Positions 1-7,721 of a stretch of 24,576 nucleotides of DNA are shown one piece after another. Below the pieces are notes generated by a model, which saw only the letters and a list, made by a program, of their open reading frames with translations, searched no databases and was not told the DNA's origin. Each line of letters starts with the position of its first letter. Within the stretch, counting starts at the first letter, position 1. The position numbers were made by a program, and so were the translations under genes. The DNA is from JAQVEM01 sp964595565 (GTDB taxonomy: Bacteria; Actinomycetota; Humimicrobiia; Humimicrobiales; Humimicrobiaceae), in assembly GCA_964595565.1 (NCBI GenBank), contig CAZQQX010000030.1, positions 1 through 24,576 on the forward strand. Reading direction: 5' to 3'.

Positions 1-44
1 TCATCTTTAGAATAATCCTTTAGTGTTAAAAAATCTTTCTTCAT
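1..44 (-). CDS. argF: Ornithine carbamoyltransferase, N-terminal fragment (cut by window edge)
   Basis: Only the first 14 codons lie in the window. They read MKKDFLTLKDYSKD, which matches the usual start of ornithine carbamoyltransferases (a K-D-F-L-x-L-x-D-x-S pattern). The ATG at 44-42 directly follows the argD stop codon. An AAAGGAG ribosome binding site sits inside the last argD codons, so the two genes are probably translationally coupled. The enzyme would make citrulline from ornithine and carbamoyl phosphate in the cytoplasm, the step after the genes upstream. The call rests on a short N-terminus plus operon context, because the carbamoyl-phosphate-binding motif lies outside the window. 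Confidence 0.75.
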   Translation of the reverse strand, partial: MKKDFLTLKDYSKD

Positions 45-1253
45 TCATAACTCCTTTATCTCTTTATTTAACCAGCTTATAAGTGTATCTATATTCCTTC
101 TGGTTATTATCAGTGATGGAAGAAACCTTAAAGTACTGGCTGATACTCTATTTATAATCAGCTTTTCATCCAGGGCGCCTAAAACCAGTTTTTCTGCTAC
201 CGGCTCGTTAAATTCCATCCCGATCATTAGGCCCATGCCTCTTATTTCTTTTACAACTGAGTATTTTTTCTTTATCCCTATCAATTCTTCTGTAAGATAT
301 TTACCCAATTTTTTAGCCCTCTCGCTTAGTTTATTATCAACTATGTAATTAATTACCGCCAGTCCAGCTGCGCAGGATGCGGCATTTCCACCAAATGTGG
401 AGCCATGAGTACCGGGTCCAAAACTTTCTGCTATTTTATCAACAGTTATTATTGCCCCGATAGGCATTCCGCCGCCAAGGCTTTTTGCAACTACCAGAAT
501 ATCGGGATAAATGCCGGCATTTTTATAGGCAAACATATCCCCTGTTCTTCCAAATCCTGTCTGTATCTCATCCAGAATAAGTAACAGGTTTTTTTCAATA
601 CACATTTTCCTTAAATTTATTAAAAAATCTTTATCTGCCGGATAAACGCCGCCCTCGCCCTGAACGGGCTCGAGCATAATGGCACAGGTATTTTTATTTA
701 TTAAACCTTCTACAGATTCAATATTGTTTAGTTCTGCATATTTAAATCCGGCAAGTAACGGCTCATACAATTTTTGTTTCTCTTCCTGCCCCGTAGCAGC
801 AAGCGCTCCCAGGGTCCTTCCGTGAAAAGCCCTCTTAAAAGTAATTATTTCGTATCTTGACTGCTCATAATTATCTGTAGAATATTTTCTTGCCAGTTTG
901 ATGGCACCCTCAATTGATTCCGTTCCACTGTTCGCAAAAAAAACTTTCTCGCCAAATCCAGATACCTCACATAATTTTTTAGCCAGCAAAACCTGCGGTT
1001 TATTATAATAAAGGTTTGAGGACTGTATTATTTTACCTATCTGTTTTTTTAACTCATTTATAACATATTTATTGGTGTGCCCCACATTCAAACACCCATA
1101 ACCTGCTATAAAGTCCAGATACTTGTTCCCCTCAACATCCCAGAGATACTGCATCCTGGCTCTTTCAAACACTACAGGAAGCCTGCTATATGTTTGCATT
1201 AAATACTCTTTTCCCTGACTGAATATTTCATCACTCTTTTCGATAATCATCAT
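45..1253 (-). CDS. argD: Acetylornithine aminotransferase (class III PLP aminotransferase)
   Basis: This enzyme transaminates N-acetylglutamate semialdehyde with glutamate to give N2-acetylornithine, the fourth arginine-pathway step. The 402 residues have the usual family length. Visible signatures are NSGTES at about 108-113 (phosphate contact), the LDEIQTGFGRTG block with the PLP-contacting Asp near 228, and the Schiff-base lysine in AKSLGGGMPIGA (Lys257). The ATG overlaps the argB stop as ATGA, and GGAGG lies just upstream. A second ATG follows immediately (MM), and it has slightly better spacing from the GGAGG, so the start could be one codon later. The class also includes succinylornithine and GABA aminotransferases. 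The argC-J-B-D-F context makes the arginine role nearly certain. Confidence 0.95.
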   Translation of the reverse strand: MMIIEKSDEIFSQGKEYLMQTYSRLPVVFERARMQYLWDVEGNKYLDFIAGYGCLNVGHTNKYVINELKKQIGKIIQSSNLYYNKPQVLLAKKLCEVSGFGEKVFFANSGTESIEGAIKLARKYSTDNYEQSRYEIITFKRAFHGRTLGALAATGQEEKQKLYEPLLAGFKYAELNNIESVEGLINKNTCAIMLEPVQGEGGVYPADKDFLINLRKMCIEKNLLLILDEIQTGFGRTGDMFAYKNAGIYPDILVVAKSLGGGMPIGAIITVDKIAESFGPGTHGSTFGGNAASCAAGLAVINYIVDNKLSERAKKLGKYLTEELIGIKKKYSVVKEIRGMGLMIGMEFNEPVAEKLVLGALDEKLIINRVSASTLRFLPSLIITRRNIDTLISWLNKEIKEL

Positions 1254-2164
1254 ACCTCCCTGACTTCTTTACCTGTTATCATTGTACCAATACCTCTATC
1301 AGTAAATATTTCTATAAGTACAGAATGCTTTCTGGTGCCGTTTAATATATGAGTTCTTTCTGCACCATTTTCCAGCGCATCTACACAGGCCTTTACTTTC
1401 GGGATCATCCCCGAACTAATCTTACCGGATTTTATAAGAGCAAGGCTCTGTGCTATAGTTAATTTTGATATTAAATGCCTCCCTGCATAACTGTCTTTCA
1501 TTATCCCATCAACGTCAGTAAGCAATATCATTTTTCTTGCACTTAGCGAGATGGCAATTCTGGCAGCACAGGTATCAGCATTTATATTATATATATTGCC
1601 CTCCCGGTCAGAACCCATGGTAGCGATTACAGGAATATAACCATTACTTAAAATATTATTTAAAAATTCAGAATTAATACTCACAATTTCACCCACAAAC
1701 CCCAGGTCAATATCCCTGCCATCTTTTTTATATTCTTTCCTTGTGCATCTTATAAAACCGGCATCGTTACCCGATACCCCTACAGCTATATCTCCGTGTT
1801 TATTGAGAAAAGACACTATTTTTGTGTTTATATCACCAATTAATACCATCTTCACAACATCAATAGAATCTTTTCCTGTTACTCTCAGGCCATCCACAAA
1901 CTCCGGTTTTATTCCCCTTTGCTCTGACATATCACTGATCTGTTTACCGCCACCGTGAATTATTACCACTTTTATTCCTACATATTTCATAAGAATTAAA
2001 TCATTTAGGGCACTTTCCAGTGTTTTATTATCCTCCATCATGCTCCCGCCTATTTTTATCACCACTACTTTATCAAAATATTCTTTAATATAGGGCAGCG
2101 ACTCCAGCAGTACCTCTGCTTTCTCTGAATAATATATATTCTCTTTTTTACTCATGATATTCAT
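1250..2164 (-). CDS. argB: Acetylglutamate kinase
   Basis: ArgB phosphorylates N-acetylglutamate with ATP, the second step of arginine synthesis. Amino acid kinase motifs are visible: KIGGS near the N-terminus, the IIHGGGKQIS glycine-rich loop, the YNINADTCAARIA segment, and a C-terminal MIPKVKAC followed by EIFTDRGIGTMI. The open frame reaches back to 2215. I prefer the ATG at 2164 (protein starts MNIMSKK, 304 aa) because GGAGG lies 7 bases upstream of it and the extra 17 residues are not family-like. The N-terminal helix (EKAEVLLESLPYIKEYF) is of the kind found in arginine-inhibited hexameric acetylglutamate kinases. That suggests feedback inhibition, which fits an acetyl-recycling pathway with argJ, but this is inference. 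It overlaps argD by 4 bases. Confidence 0.95.
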   Translation of the reverse strand: MNIMSKKENIYYSEKAEVLLESLPYIKEYFDKVVVIKIGGSMMEDNKTLESALNDLILMKYVGIKVVIIHGGGKQISDMSEQRGIKPEFVDGLRVTGKDSIDVVKMVLIGDINTKIVSFLNKHGDIAVGVSGNDAGFIRCTRKEYKKDGRDIDLGFVGEIVSINSEFLNNILSNGYIPVIATMGSDREGNIYNINADTCAARIAISLSARKMILLTDVDGIMKDSYAGRHLISKLTIAQSLALIKSGKISSGMIPKVKACVDALENGAERTHILNGTRKHSVLIEIFTDRGIGTMITGKEVREV

Positions 2165-2237
2165 GTCTGTGCCTCCATTATTTTTCATTTTCTGCCTTCT
2201 TTTAAAATCCACCATTAAAAATTTTTCAGGTTAGAGA

Positions 2238-3491
2238 TTATGTATGATATAAACCATTTATCTTTATATAATTAAACGAAAGATCTGCGGTCAATACTTC
2301 AAAACCCTTATCTCCGTAATTTAAATTAATAGTAAAATTTATTTCTTTTTCTTTCATAATCCTTTTAGTTTTAACTTTATCAAAATCTATACCCATACCA
2401 TTTCTTACAATCAGGACGTCTTCAATATATATATCAACTTTATCGGTATCAAAAATACAATCTGCTGAATCTGCTGACCCGAGGGCTGCATTTATTCTTC
2501 CCCAGTTAAGGTCCTGCCCGAACATTGCAGATTTGAATAGATTTGAGTTCGCAACTTTTAGCGCCAACTTTTTTGCACTGATTATGTTCTTTGAATTTAT
2601 AATTTTTATTTTTATAAGCTTGGTTGCCCCCTCACCATCCAAAACTATTTTTTTTGCAAGGTCCTTCATTACAAAAGAAAAAGCATCTCTAAATTTTTTA
2701 TAATACTTATTTTTCTTATCTTTTATAAAAATCCCGCTCCGGGAGTTTGCTATGACTACCACCATATCATTTGTACTCTGGCAGCCGTCAATAGTTATGC
2801 TATTGAAACTGCTCTCGGCTCCCTCATGCAGGAGTTCACCAAGTAAGTCTTCCGAAACCCCGGCATCGGTAGCTATAAAAGTTAGAAGTGTGGCCATATT
2901 GGGTTCTATCATTCCCGAACCCTTCGCTATGCCCCCGATTATTATTTTTTTATCTCCTTTAATTCCAGTAGATACCGCTATTTCTTTTGTTACTGTATCA
3001 GTAGTGAGTATCGCTTCCGCAGCACTATGGCCATCACCAGTGCTCAGCCCGGGAACGCACTGCTTTATACCATGTTCTATCCTGTCCATTGGCAACTGTT
3101 TTCCAATAACTCCTGTTGACGCCACAATTATATTCTCGCTGCTGATGTTTAGATAACTGGCTGCAATATCAATCGTCCTCTTTGAATTAATATAGCCTTC
3201 TTTCCCGGTACATGCGTTGGCAATTCCGCTGTTAATGACAATTGCTTTTATATTCCTGTTTTTCGCAAGTTGTTCTTTTGTAACTATTACAGGCGCTGCA
3301 AGAAATTTGTTGGTAGTAAAGATGCCACTGCAGTTACCGCCCCCGGGGATATAAATTATGCATATATCCGGTTTTTTTGAATTCTTTATTCCGCAGTGTG
3401 AGGCAGAAGCATGTACACCCGGTACCGTAGTTATGGTTCCTTTTTTAATTATATTAAAATCTTCATTTTTACTATCTTTACTTTTGCTCAT
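2238..3491 (-). CDS. argJ: Glutamate N-acetyltransferase / amino-acid N-acetyltransferase (ArgJ)
   Basis: ArgJ transfers the acetyl group from N-acetylornithine to glutamate, recycling acetyl in the arginine pathway. The precursor self-cleaves before a nucleophilic threonine. That site is visible in KGSGMIEPNMATLLTF, at Thr201 counted from the start chosen here. The oxyanion segment ASTGVIGKQLP is also present. The frame extends to 3515, but that ATG directly follows the argC stop without a ribosome binding site. The ATG at 3491 has AAGGTGG upstream, so I start there (417 aa). The C-terminus ends LSFNYIKINGLYHT, a close form of the family's conserved end. Whether it is mono- or bifunctional (acetyl-CoA as donor) cannot be read from sequence. 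No argA was seen in the window. Confidence 0.95.
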   Translation of the reverse strand: MSKSKDSKNEDFNIIKKGTITTVPGVHASASHCGIKNSKKPDICIIYIPGGGNCSGIFTTNKFLAAPVIVTKEQLAKNRNIKAIVINSGIANACTGKEGYINSKRTIDIAASYLNISSENIIVASTGVIGKQLPMDRIEHGIKQCVPGLSTGDGHSAAEAILTTDTVTKEIAVSTGIKGDKKIIIGGIAKGSGMIEPNMATLLTFIATDAGVSEDLLGELLHEGAESSFNSITIDGCQSTNDMVVVIANSRSGIFIKDKKNKYYKKFRDAFSFVMKDLAKKIVLDGEGATKLIKIKIINSKNIISAKKLALKVANSNLFKSAMFGQDLNWGRINAALGSADSADCIFDTDKVDIYIEDVLIVRNGMGIDFDKVKTKRIMKEKEINFTINLNYGDKGFEVLTADLSFNYIKINGLYHT

Positions 3492-3515
3492 ATCCTGAAC
3501 CCACCTTTGAAGCAT

Positions 3516-4580
3516 TTAAGATGATATCCCGTTAAAATCCAATCCTTCTTTTTCATTAAGCCCCATCATTATATTCATATTTTGCACAGCCTGCCCTGCT
3601 GCCCCTTTTAGAAGATTATCTATCGCACTAAAAATTTTAAGAGTATTTGTCCTTTTATCAAAATTAAAGCTTATCAGGCACATGTTAGTTCCTATCACAT
3701 CTTTAAGCCGGGGTATTTCTCTGCCTGTGAATTTAACAAAAGGAAGCCCGTCACAGAATTTTTCAAACAGACTGAATATTTTCTCCTCTGTGCTGCTACT
3801 CTCGGGCAATTCTTTTATCTTACAGTATATTGATGTGAATATCCCCCTGATTAATGGAAGGAGATGCGGAGTAAAACTTACTTTCAGCTCCTTACCCAGA
3901 ATATTTTTAATTTCCTGCTCAATTTCTCCTGTATGCCTGTGCCCACTTGCAGAATAAGCATAAAAATTATTTTCAATGTTAGTAAAAAGAAATTTTTCTG
4001 CATTTTTTCTTCCTGCACCGCTCACTCCGGATTTTGAGTCAATATATACATCCTCTATATTTATTCCGCCCATTATAACCGGAGCAATACCCAGCAAAAC
4101 AGATGTGGGGTAACACCCAGGATTGGCAATGTAATTACTTTTTTCTATCTTCTCCCTGTTTATTTCGGGTAAACCATATACGAATTCAGACAGCTTATCT
4201 TTCATAATATGTCCGGTTCCATACCAGAAACTGTAATCTACCGGGTCCTTTAGCCTGAAATCAGAACCCACATCTATAACTTTAAAATTAAGATGAGAAG
4301 ATATTCCCTTTAAATATTCCATAGATTTATGGGGCGGCAGACATAAAAATACTAAATCAATATCATTAAGGATACTTTCATCCGCCTGCTCAATAAATAC
4401 AAGCTTTCCGGTATCATTGTCCTGATATGATGGGAAAACTTCACTGACAGCCTGGTTTTTATATGTCCTGGAGGTCGCAAAACTTAATTTTACATAATTA
4501 TGCCTGCTCAATATTTTAACCAGTTCAAGACCCGTAAAACCCGAGCCGCCCACTATTCCTGCTTTAATTATTTTTTTCAT
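3516..4580 (-). CDS. argC: N-acetyl-gamma-glutamyl-phosphate reductase
   Basis: ArgC reduces N-acetylglutamyl phosphate to the semialdehyde with NADPH, the third arginine step. The Rossmann glycine motif GGSGFTG is at residues 11-17. The catalytic cysteine is in NPGCYPTS (Cys156), and the GHRH motif with the general-base histidine is at 213-216. The 354 residues match the common type-1 family length. It is the first gene of the operon. GGAGGG lies six bases before the ATG, and a promoter embedded in an inverted repeat lies 20-55 bases upstream. ArgJ follows directly, so argC-J-B-D-F form one tight transcription unit. Confidence 0.96.
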   Translation of the reverse strand: MKKIIKAGIVGGSGFTGLELVKILSRHNYVKLSFATSRTYKNQAVSEVFPSYQDNDTGKLVFIEQADESILNDIDLVFLCLPPHKSMEYLKGISSHLNFKVIDVGSDFRLKDPVDYSFWYGTGHIMKDKLSEFVYGLPEINREKIEKSNYIANPGCYPTSVLLGIAPVIMGGINIEDVYIDSKSGVSGAGRKNAEKFLFTNIENNFYAYSASGHRHTGEIEQEIKNILGKELKVSFTPHLLPLIRGIFTSIYCKIKELPESSSTEEKIFSLFEKFCDGLPFVKFTGREIPRLKDVIGTNMCLISFNFDKRTNTLKIFSAIDNLLKGAAGQAVQNMNIMMGLNEKEGLDFNGISS

Positions 4581-4600
4581 TTAGTACCCTCCATTTTATT

Positions 4601-4635
4601 TTGCATATTATACATAAATTACAAATAATATGCAA
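4601..4635. repeat. Perfect 11-bp inverted repeat over the argC promoter (candidate operator)
   Basis: TTGCATATTAT at 4601-4611 is repeated exactly in inverted orientation as ATAATATGCAA at 4625-4635, with a 13-base AT-rich spacer. The arms start 24 bases apart, a little over two helical turns. On the minus strand one arm supplies the -35 and the other the -10. An arginine repressor (ArgR/AhrC) is the obvious candidate ligand from the gene context. The arms only loosely resemble the TGAAT-type ARG box, so the identity of the regulator is inference. No argR is in the window. Confidence 0.55.
4607..4635 (-). promoter_or_regulatory. Promoter of the argCJBDF operon
   Basis: On the minus strand, -35 TTGCAT (4635-4630) is followed after exactly 17 bases by -10 TATAAT (4612-4607). 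Transcription would begin near 4600, about 20 bases before the argC ATG. This is the best promoter between the kinase gene and argC. Both hexamers lie in the arms of a perfect inverted repeat, which suggests the promoter is repressible. Confidence 0.7.
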
Positions 4636-4720
4636 CAATAAATTTATTTTTACCTAAGCTGTCCGTAACCTGTGAATTTTCTGGCCGATACTTATGATTT
4701 AATACTTGAGTATAGATTTC

Positions 4721-5902
4721 TTATTTTGCATCGGACGATGGCTCTAAAGGCAGTAGAATCCTGAAATTTACTTTCTTATTATTTTTATTATAATTAACTT
4801 CTATCTTTCCATTATGGTTTTCAACTATTTTTTTACTTATAGAGAGGCCCAGACCAAAACTTCTTTTACCCTTTTCGGTTGAAGTCTTATAAAAGCGGTC
4901 AAATATATGCGGTATATCTTTTTCCTTAATGGCATCACTTTTATTTATAATGGTACAGATTAAAAACTTTTTATCCATGTCATTTTCAGCACTGATTCTT
5001 AGATCTCCTACAGAGACACTGTACTTTATGGCATTATCTATAAGATTGAAGAAAAGCTGCTCTATCTGAGCTTCATTACCCGCAATAAAGAAATTGCCCT
5101 TAAAATCTGTTCTTAGCTTAAGATTTCTTGATATAAGCTGGTTATCAAAAAGCTTTATTATCTTTTCAATAATCTTTCTGACATTAATCTTTTTGAATTT
5201 ATCCCTGCACTCATTTTCTTCAATTTCGGATAAAGTTAGCAGTTCCTCAGTTATTTTAGAAAGCCTCATAATTTCACTGTCAATTATATCTATGGTTTCC
5301 CTGTACTCTTTCCCGGTAATATTTTTTTTCTGTCTCATCACATCAATCCCTGTTTTCATTACAGTCAGCGGGGTATTTAACTCATGGGAGGCATTTTGAA
5401 AAAATTGTTTCTGTTTATTAAATGAACTTTCTATTTTATCCAGCATGCTGTCAAATACTCTTGCCATATTTGAAATAGCGTCTTTTCCTTTCAGGTTCAA
5501 TCTCAGGTGTAATTTCTTTTCATCTATTTCTCTTACATTTTCTGTTATCAGATTAACCTGATGCAGCATTCTTCTCAGCACCAGGAAACCCCCTGACACG
5601 GCTATAATTATTATTACCAGTACCCCTCCGGTTATGGTATAAACTACTCTTGAAAATAGCCCCGGCGGGAGTATTTTTAAATGGGACGGAACCCCGAAGG
5701 GTTCAAACCTGCTACCTTCTCTTAATTTTTCAATTATTATAAGGTCAACCCCTTTTAGATGATCCCTTATACTGATAATGTATCTTTCTCCTCTTAAATT
5801 ATAACTGTAAACGAAGTATATTAATAAGCCATAGAGTATGAAAGAAATAAGAATTATTACCACAAACCACAGCAGTATTTTTTTTTGGAGTGTTAATTTC
5901 AT
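4721..5902 (-). CDS. Membrane sensor histidine kinase (OmpR-partner class)
   Basis: This is the sensor of a two-component pair with the response regulator upstream. Its 393 residues hold a TM helix (about 9-32), a short extracytoplasmic part (about 33-84), a second TM helix (about 86-108), HAMP-like linker (about 110-165), a dimerisation domain with the phospho-accepting His173 in ASHELNTPLT, and a catalytic ATPase domain. The N box is NLIDNAIKYS (286-295), the F box IFDRFYK, and the G2 box FGLGLS (349-354). The G1 box, normally D-x-G-x-G, reads INKSDAIKEKD, so its usual Asp and glycines are gone. The regulator gene ends 22 bases upstream, and the only ribosome binding site is a weak AAGG very close to the ATG. 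The ligand is unknown; the sensor loop of about 50 residues is too small for a large sensing domain. Confidence 0.9.
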   Translation of the reverse strand: MKLTLQKKILLWFVVIILISFILYGLLIYFVYSYNLRGERYIISIRDHLKGVDLIIIEKLREGSRFEPFGVPSHLKILPPGLFSRVVYTITGGVLVIIIIAVSGGFLVLRRMLHQVNLITENVREIDEKKLHLRLNLKGKDAISNMARVFDSMLDKIESSFNKQKQFFQNASHELNTPLTVMKTGIDVMRQKKNITGKEYRETIDIIDSEIMRLSKITEELLTLSEIEENECRDKFKKINVRKIIEKIIKLFDNQLISRNLKLRTDFKGNFFIAGNEAQIEQLFFNLIDNAIKYSVSVGDLRISAENDMDKKFLICTIINKSDAIKEKDIPHIFDRFYKTSTEKGKRSFGLGLSISKKIVENHNGKIEVNYNKNNKKVNFRILLPLEPSSDAK

Positions 5903-5924
5903 AACCTTAACTTTGTCTTATTTT

Positions 5925-6593
5925 TTAATCATCATCTATCATTCTGTAACCCGAACCATATACGGTTTTTATAAGCCTTCCCGATTTTCCCAGCTTTTTT
6001 CTTATGTTCTTTATATGCGTATCAATTATATTGGTGAAAATATCTACATTCCTATCCCATGCATGCTCCAGAATCTGGTTCCTGCTTATCAGCTGGCCCC
6101 TGTGCCTTAATAAGTATTCTAAAATCATAAACTCTTTTTTGGTAAATTTTATTTCACTATTTACTTTAAATACCTGTTCCCTATCCATATCAACTTTTAC
6201 GTCAGAGATTTCTAATATGTTTTCTTTATTCCCCGATGTTCTTCTTAATAGCGCGCGTAATCTTGCAAGTAATTCAGAGAACTCAAATGGCTTGGTAAGA
6301 TAATCATCAGCACCACAATTTAGCCCCTCTACAATATTTTCCACCTGTTTTTTGGCGGTCAGCATAATTATAAAACTATTTACTCTCTCTTTTCTTATCT
6401 TTCTGCACAAATCCTCTCCCCGCATATCAGGTAACATTAAGTCCAGAATTATTATGTCATAATCATAATTTTTTATCATATCGTAGCCTTCCTGACCGCT
6501 ATAAGTCACCTCAGCTATAAACCTGTGCTGTTCCAATCCTACTTTAAGATTATCCGCTACAGCTTTTTCATCTTCAATTATAAGTATCTTCAT
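5925..6593 (-). CDS. OmpR/PhoB-family response regulator
   Basis: A cytoplasmic DNA-binding regulator of 222 residues, the standard family length. The receiver domain (1 to about 115) shows the acidic pair E7/D8, the phosphorylation site Asp51 in IILDLMLPD, Thr79 in MLTA, and Lys101 in LTKPF. The C-terminal winged-helix domain (about 127-220) has the family pattern TKKEFMILEYLL, the recognition-helix region around NIIDTHIKNIRKKLG, and the wing IKTVYGSGYRM. AAGGG lies about 8 bases before the ATG. The histidine kinase follows after 22 bases, so the pair is co-transcribed. Direct repeats about 180 bases upstream (6771-6793) could be its own binding site. Targets are unknown. Confidence 0.95.
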   Translation of the reverse strand: MKILIIEDEKAVADNLKVGLEQHRFIAEVTYSGQEGYDMIKNYDYDIIILDLMLPDMRGEDLCRKIRKERVNSFIIMLTAKKQVENIVEGLNCGADDYLTKPFEFSELLARLRALLRRTSGNKENILEISDVKVDMDREQVFKVNSEIKFTKKEFMILEYLLRHRGQLISRNQILEHAWDRNVDIFTNIIDTHIKNIRKKLGKSGRLIKTVYGSGYRMIDDD

Positions 6594-6701
6594 TCTATCT
6601 TCCCTTTTACAATCATGTTACGCTTTTTTTGTTAAAGAGTATAAACTAATTTAATTCTTAAAACTGTTCATGCTCTGATAAATCCTTTATTTTTTAATGT
6701 G

Positions 6702-6730
6702 ATTATAATACAGGAAAATGAAGAAATTCT
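6702..6730 (-). promoter_or_regulatory. Weak candidate promoter for the two-component operon
   Basis: On the minus strand a perfect -10 TATAAT occupies 6707-6702. The -35 position 17 bases upstream holds AGAATT, far from consensus. Transcription would start near 6695, about 100 bases before the regulator ATG. A strong -10 with a poor -35 suits an activator-dependent promoter, but in AT-rich DNA a lone TATAAT can be chance. Confidence 0.3.
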
Positions 6731-6770
6731 GTAGCAATTACAACCACGCAATTATTGGAGCTATTGTTTA

Positions 6771-6793
6771 AAAATTCTCCATAAAATCTCCAT
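6771..6793 (-). repeat. Tandem direct repeat, possible OmpR-type binding site
   Basis: On the minus strand ATGGAGATTTT (6793-6783) is followed at once by ATGGAGAATTTT (6782-6771). They are near-identical 11-12-base direct repeats, about one helical turn apart. OmpR/PhoB-family regulators typically bind such head-to-tail repeats, and the gene downstream encodes one. Autoregulation is therefore a reasonable guess, not shown. Confidence 0.35.
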
Positions 6794-6814
6794 TATCCCC
6801 TGTTAAAATAAACA

Positions 6815-6907
6815 GAGAAAGTGGCCAGTCTGACCGAAGTCCGTAAACCTGGAACACAGTTATTAAAACTATAGCTTTTACCTGATTCGAGGGGGTGGTG
6901 CCAGAAG
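6815..6907. other. Unassigned GC-richer segment with RNA-like pairing
   Basis: This stretch stands out from the AT-rich surroundings. On the minus strand it contains a stem GAC-UUCG-GUC closed by the very stable C(UUCG)G tetraloop, around 6829-6843. Flanking CCAG and CUGG segments (6853-6850 and 6827-6824) can extend it into a larger hairpin. CACCACCCCC and GGGGGTGGTG runs lie at the other end. On the plus strand TGGC (6822-6825) can pair with GCCA (6900-6903). It could be a small RNA, a riboswitch-like leader for the two-component operon, or a remnant. I could not match it to a known family. Confidence 0.3.
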
Positions 6908-6940
6908 AAAAATAATTTTAAAAATAAAGTAATGCAGCGT

Positions 6941-6971
6941 AAAAAACGGGTAAGAAAATCTTACCCGTTTT
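6941..6971 (-). terminator. Rho-independent terminator of the infC-pheT-hydrolase operon
   Basis: A perfect 13-bp stem (6943-6955 with 6959-6971) with an AAA/TTT three-base loop and a GGG/CCC core. On the minus strand it is followed by a run of six T (6946-6941, partly in the stem base). It lies 20 bases after the hydrolase stop codon, which marks the operon end. The plus-strand T tract after the stem is interrupted, so minus-strand action is favoured. Confidence 0.9.
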
Positions 6972-6990
6972 AATTTTCAACCATTTATTA

Positions 6991-7719
6991 CTAAAGGTTC
7001 AATTTCCAGTTATCGCAGGCAACTTTTACTTCTACTTTTCCTTCTGAGTATTCTATAATCTTTTTTTCCAATTCATGCTTGTCCATGGTAACCACCTGCT
7101 TACCACAGTGAGTGATAATTAATTGATTTATGCCATATTTTTTGCACCATCCAATAGTTGTCCTTATTCTGGTATGACCAAAGAGTTTATCGTCTTTCCT
7201 TCTCACCATATTAACATTAAGGCTGGACCCATCGGCTATGAGCAGGTCAATTCCCTCAAAAATGATATCCTTATCTTTTTCAAAATCAACAATATCCGGA
7301 GCATAAACTATACTCCTGTCACCTTTGATTTTATATGCCACCGCAGGGCATCTGAGCGAATGGATGACCCTGTAAGCAGTTACCCTCAAATCCCCTGGCC
7401 TGATTTCTGTATCAGGTTCAATAATCCTGTAATTTTCCGGTTTATATTTACCGTAGTCAAAAGTAACTTTAGTAATATATACAGGTATTTTTATCCTTTC
7501 CTCATTCTCTAATGTCCATATATAGTGGTCGGGATGAGCATGGGTGATCAGTATAAAATTAAAATCATTAATTTCACTCATTAATACAGGGTTATATTTT
7601 ATTCCCAGATCAATGAGCGCTCTGGTGTTTTTATAATCTAGAGTTAGAGAAGAGTGATATTTGTGTCTGGTGCTGCTTTCCTCAATTTCTCCCTTTGTGC
7701 CCGGAAATCCTATTATCAT
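6991..7719 (-). CDS. Metallo-beta-lactamase-fold hydrolase
   Basis: A 242-residue cytoplasmic protein with the metallo-beta-lactamase signature THAHPDH (His60, His62, Asp64, His65). Further likely metal ligands are His120 (VIHSLRC), Asp142 (APDIVDF) and His204 (ITHCGKQ). An extra GHT (His182) recalls the PhnP/RNase Z-like branches, which cleave phosphodiesters. No signal peptide is seen, so antibiotic hydrolysis is unlikely. The gene starts two bases after the pheT stop, with its ribosome binding site (AGGGA) inside the pheT end. It is the last gene before the terminator and is probably translated together with pheT. The substrate cannot be predicted. RNA or cyclic phosphodiester hydrolysis would fit a translation operon, but that is inference. 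Confidence 0.85.
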   Translation of the reverse strand: MIIGFPGTKGEIEESSTRHKYHSSLTLDYKNTRALIDLGIKYNPVLMSEINDFNFILITHAHPDHYIWTLENEERIKIPVYITKVTFDYGKYKPENYRIIEPDTEIRPGDLRVTAYRVIHSLRCPAVAYKIKGDRSIVYAPDIVDFEKDKDIIFEGIDLLIADGSSLNVNMVRRKDDKLFGHTRIRTTIGWCKKYGINQLIITHCGKQVVTMDKHELEKKIIEYSEGKVEVKVACDNWKLNL

Positions 7720-7721
7720 AT

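Larger units (their letters stand above)
6594..6942. other. Long intergenic region upstream of the response regulator
   Basis: About 350 bases without a credible gene. It lies between the terminator of the metallo-hydrolase gene and the response regulator ATG. It contains a weak candidate promoter for the regulator (6702-6707 region), a pair of direct repeats (6771-6793), and a GC-richer segment (about 6815-6907) with RNA-like base pairing. The rest is AT-rich. Very short frames exist, for example a ten-codon minus-strand frame starting at 6793, but nothing supports their use. Confidence 0.6.

Noticed and set aside
2752..3156. Plus-strand frame of 134 codons opposite argJ
   Set aside because: It is antisense to the conserved argJ catalytic region and has no domain-like pattern.
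6761..6793. Ten-codon leader peptide on the minus strand starting ATGGAGATT
   Set aside because: Spacing from AGGGG is too short, there is no run of regulatory codons, and the ATG lies within the direct repeat.
6821..6903. Possible tRNA, because of a TTCGA stretch and a CCA-like end
   Set aside because: Acceptor ends and T-arm do not pair, and no anticodon arm could be drawn.
6859..6907. Plus-strand ACCTGAT...TGCCAG resembling the 3' half of a TPP riboswitch, and minus-strand CCCCC...GGTAA resembling part of a cobalamin riboswitch
   Set aside because: The other conserved blocks (CTGAGA for TPP; the full set of cobalamin boxes in order) are missing. No plus-strand gene follows for the TPP reading.
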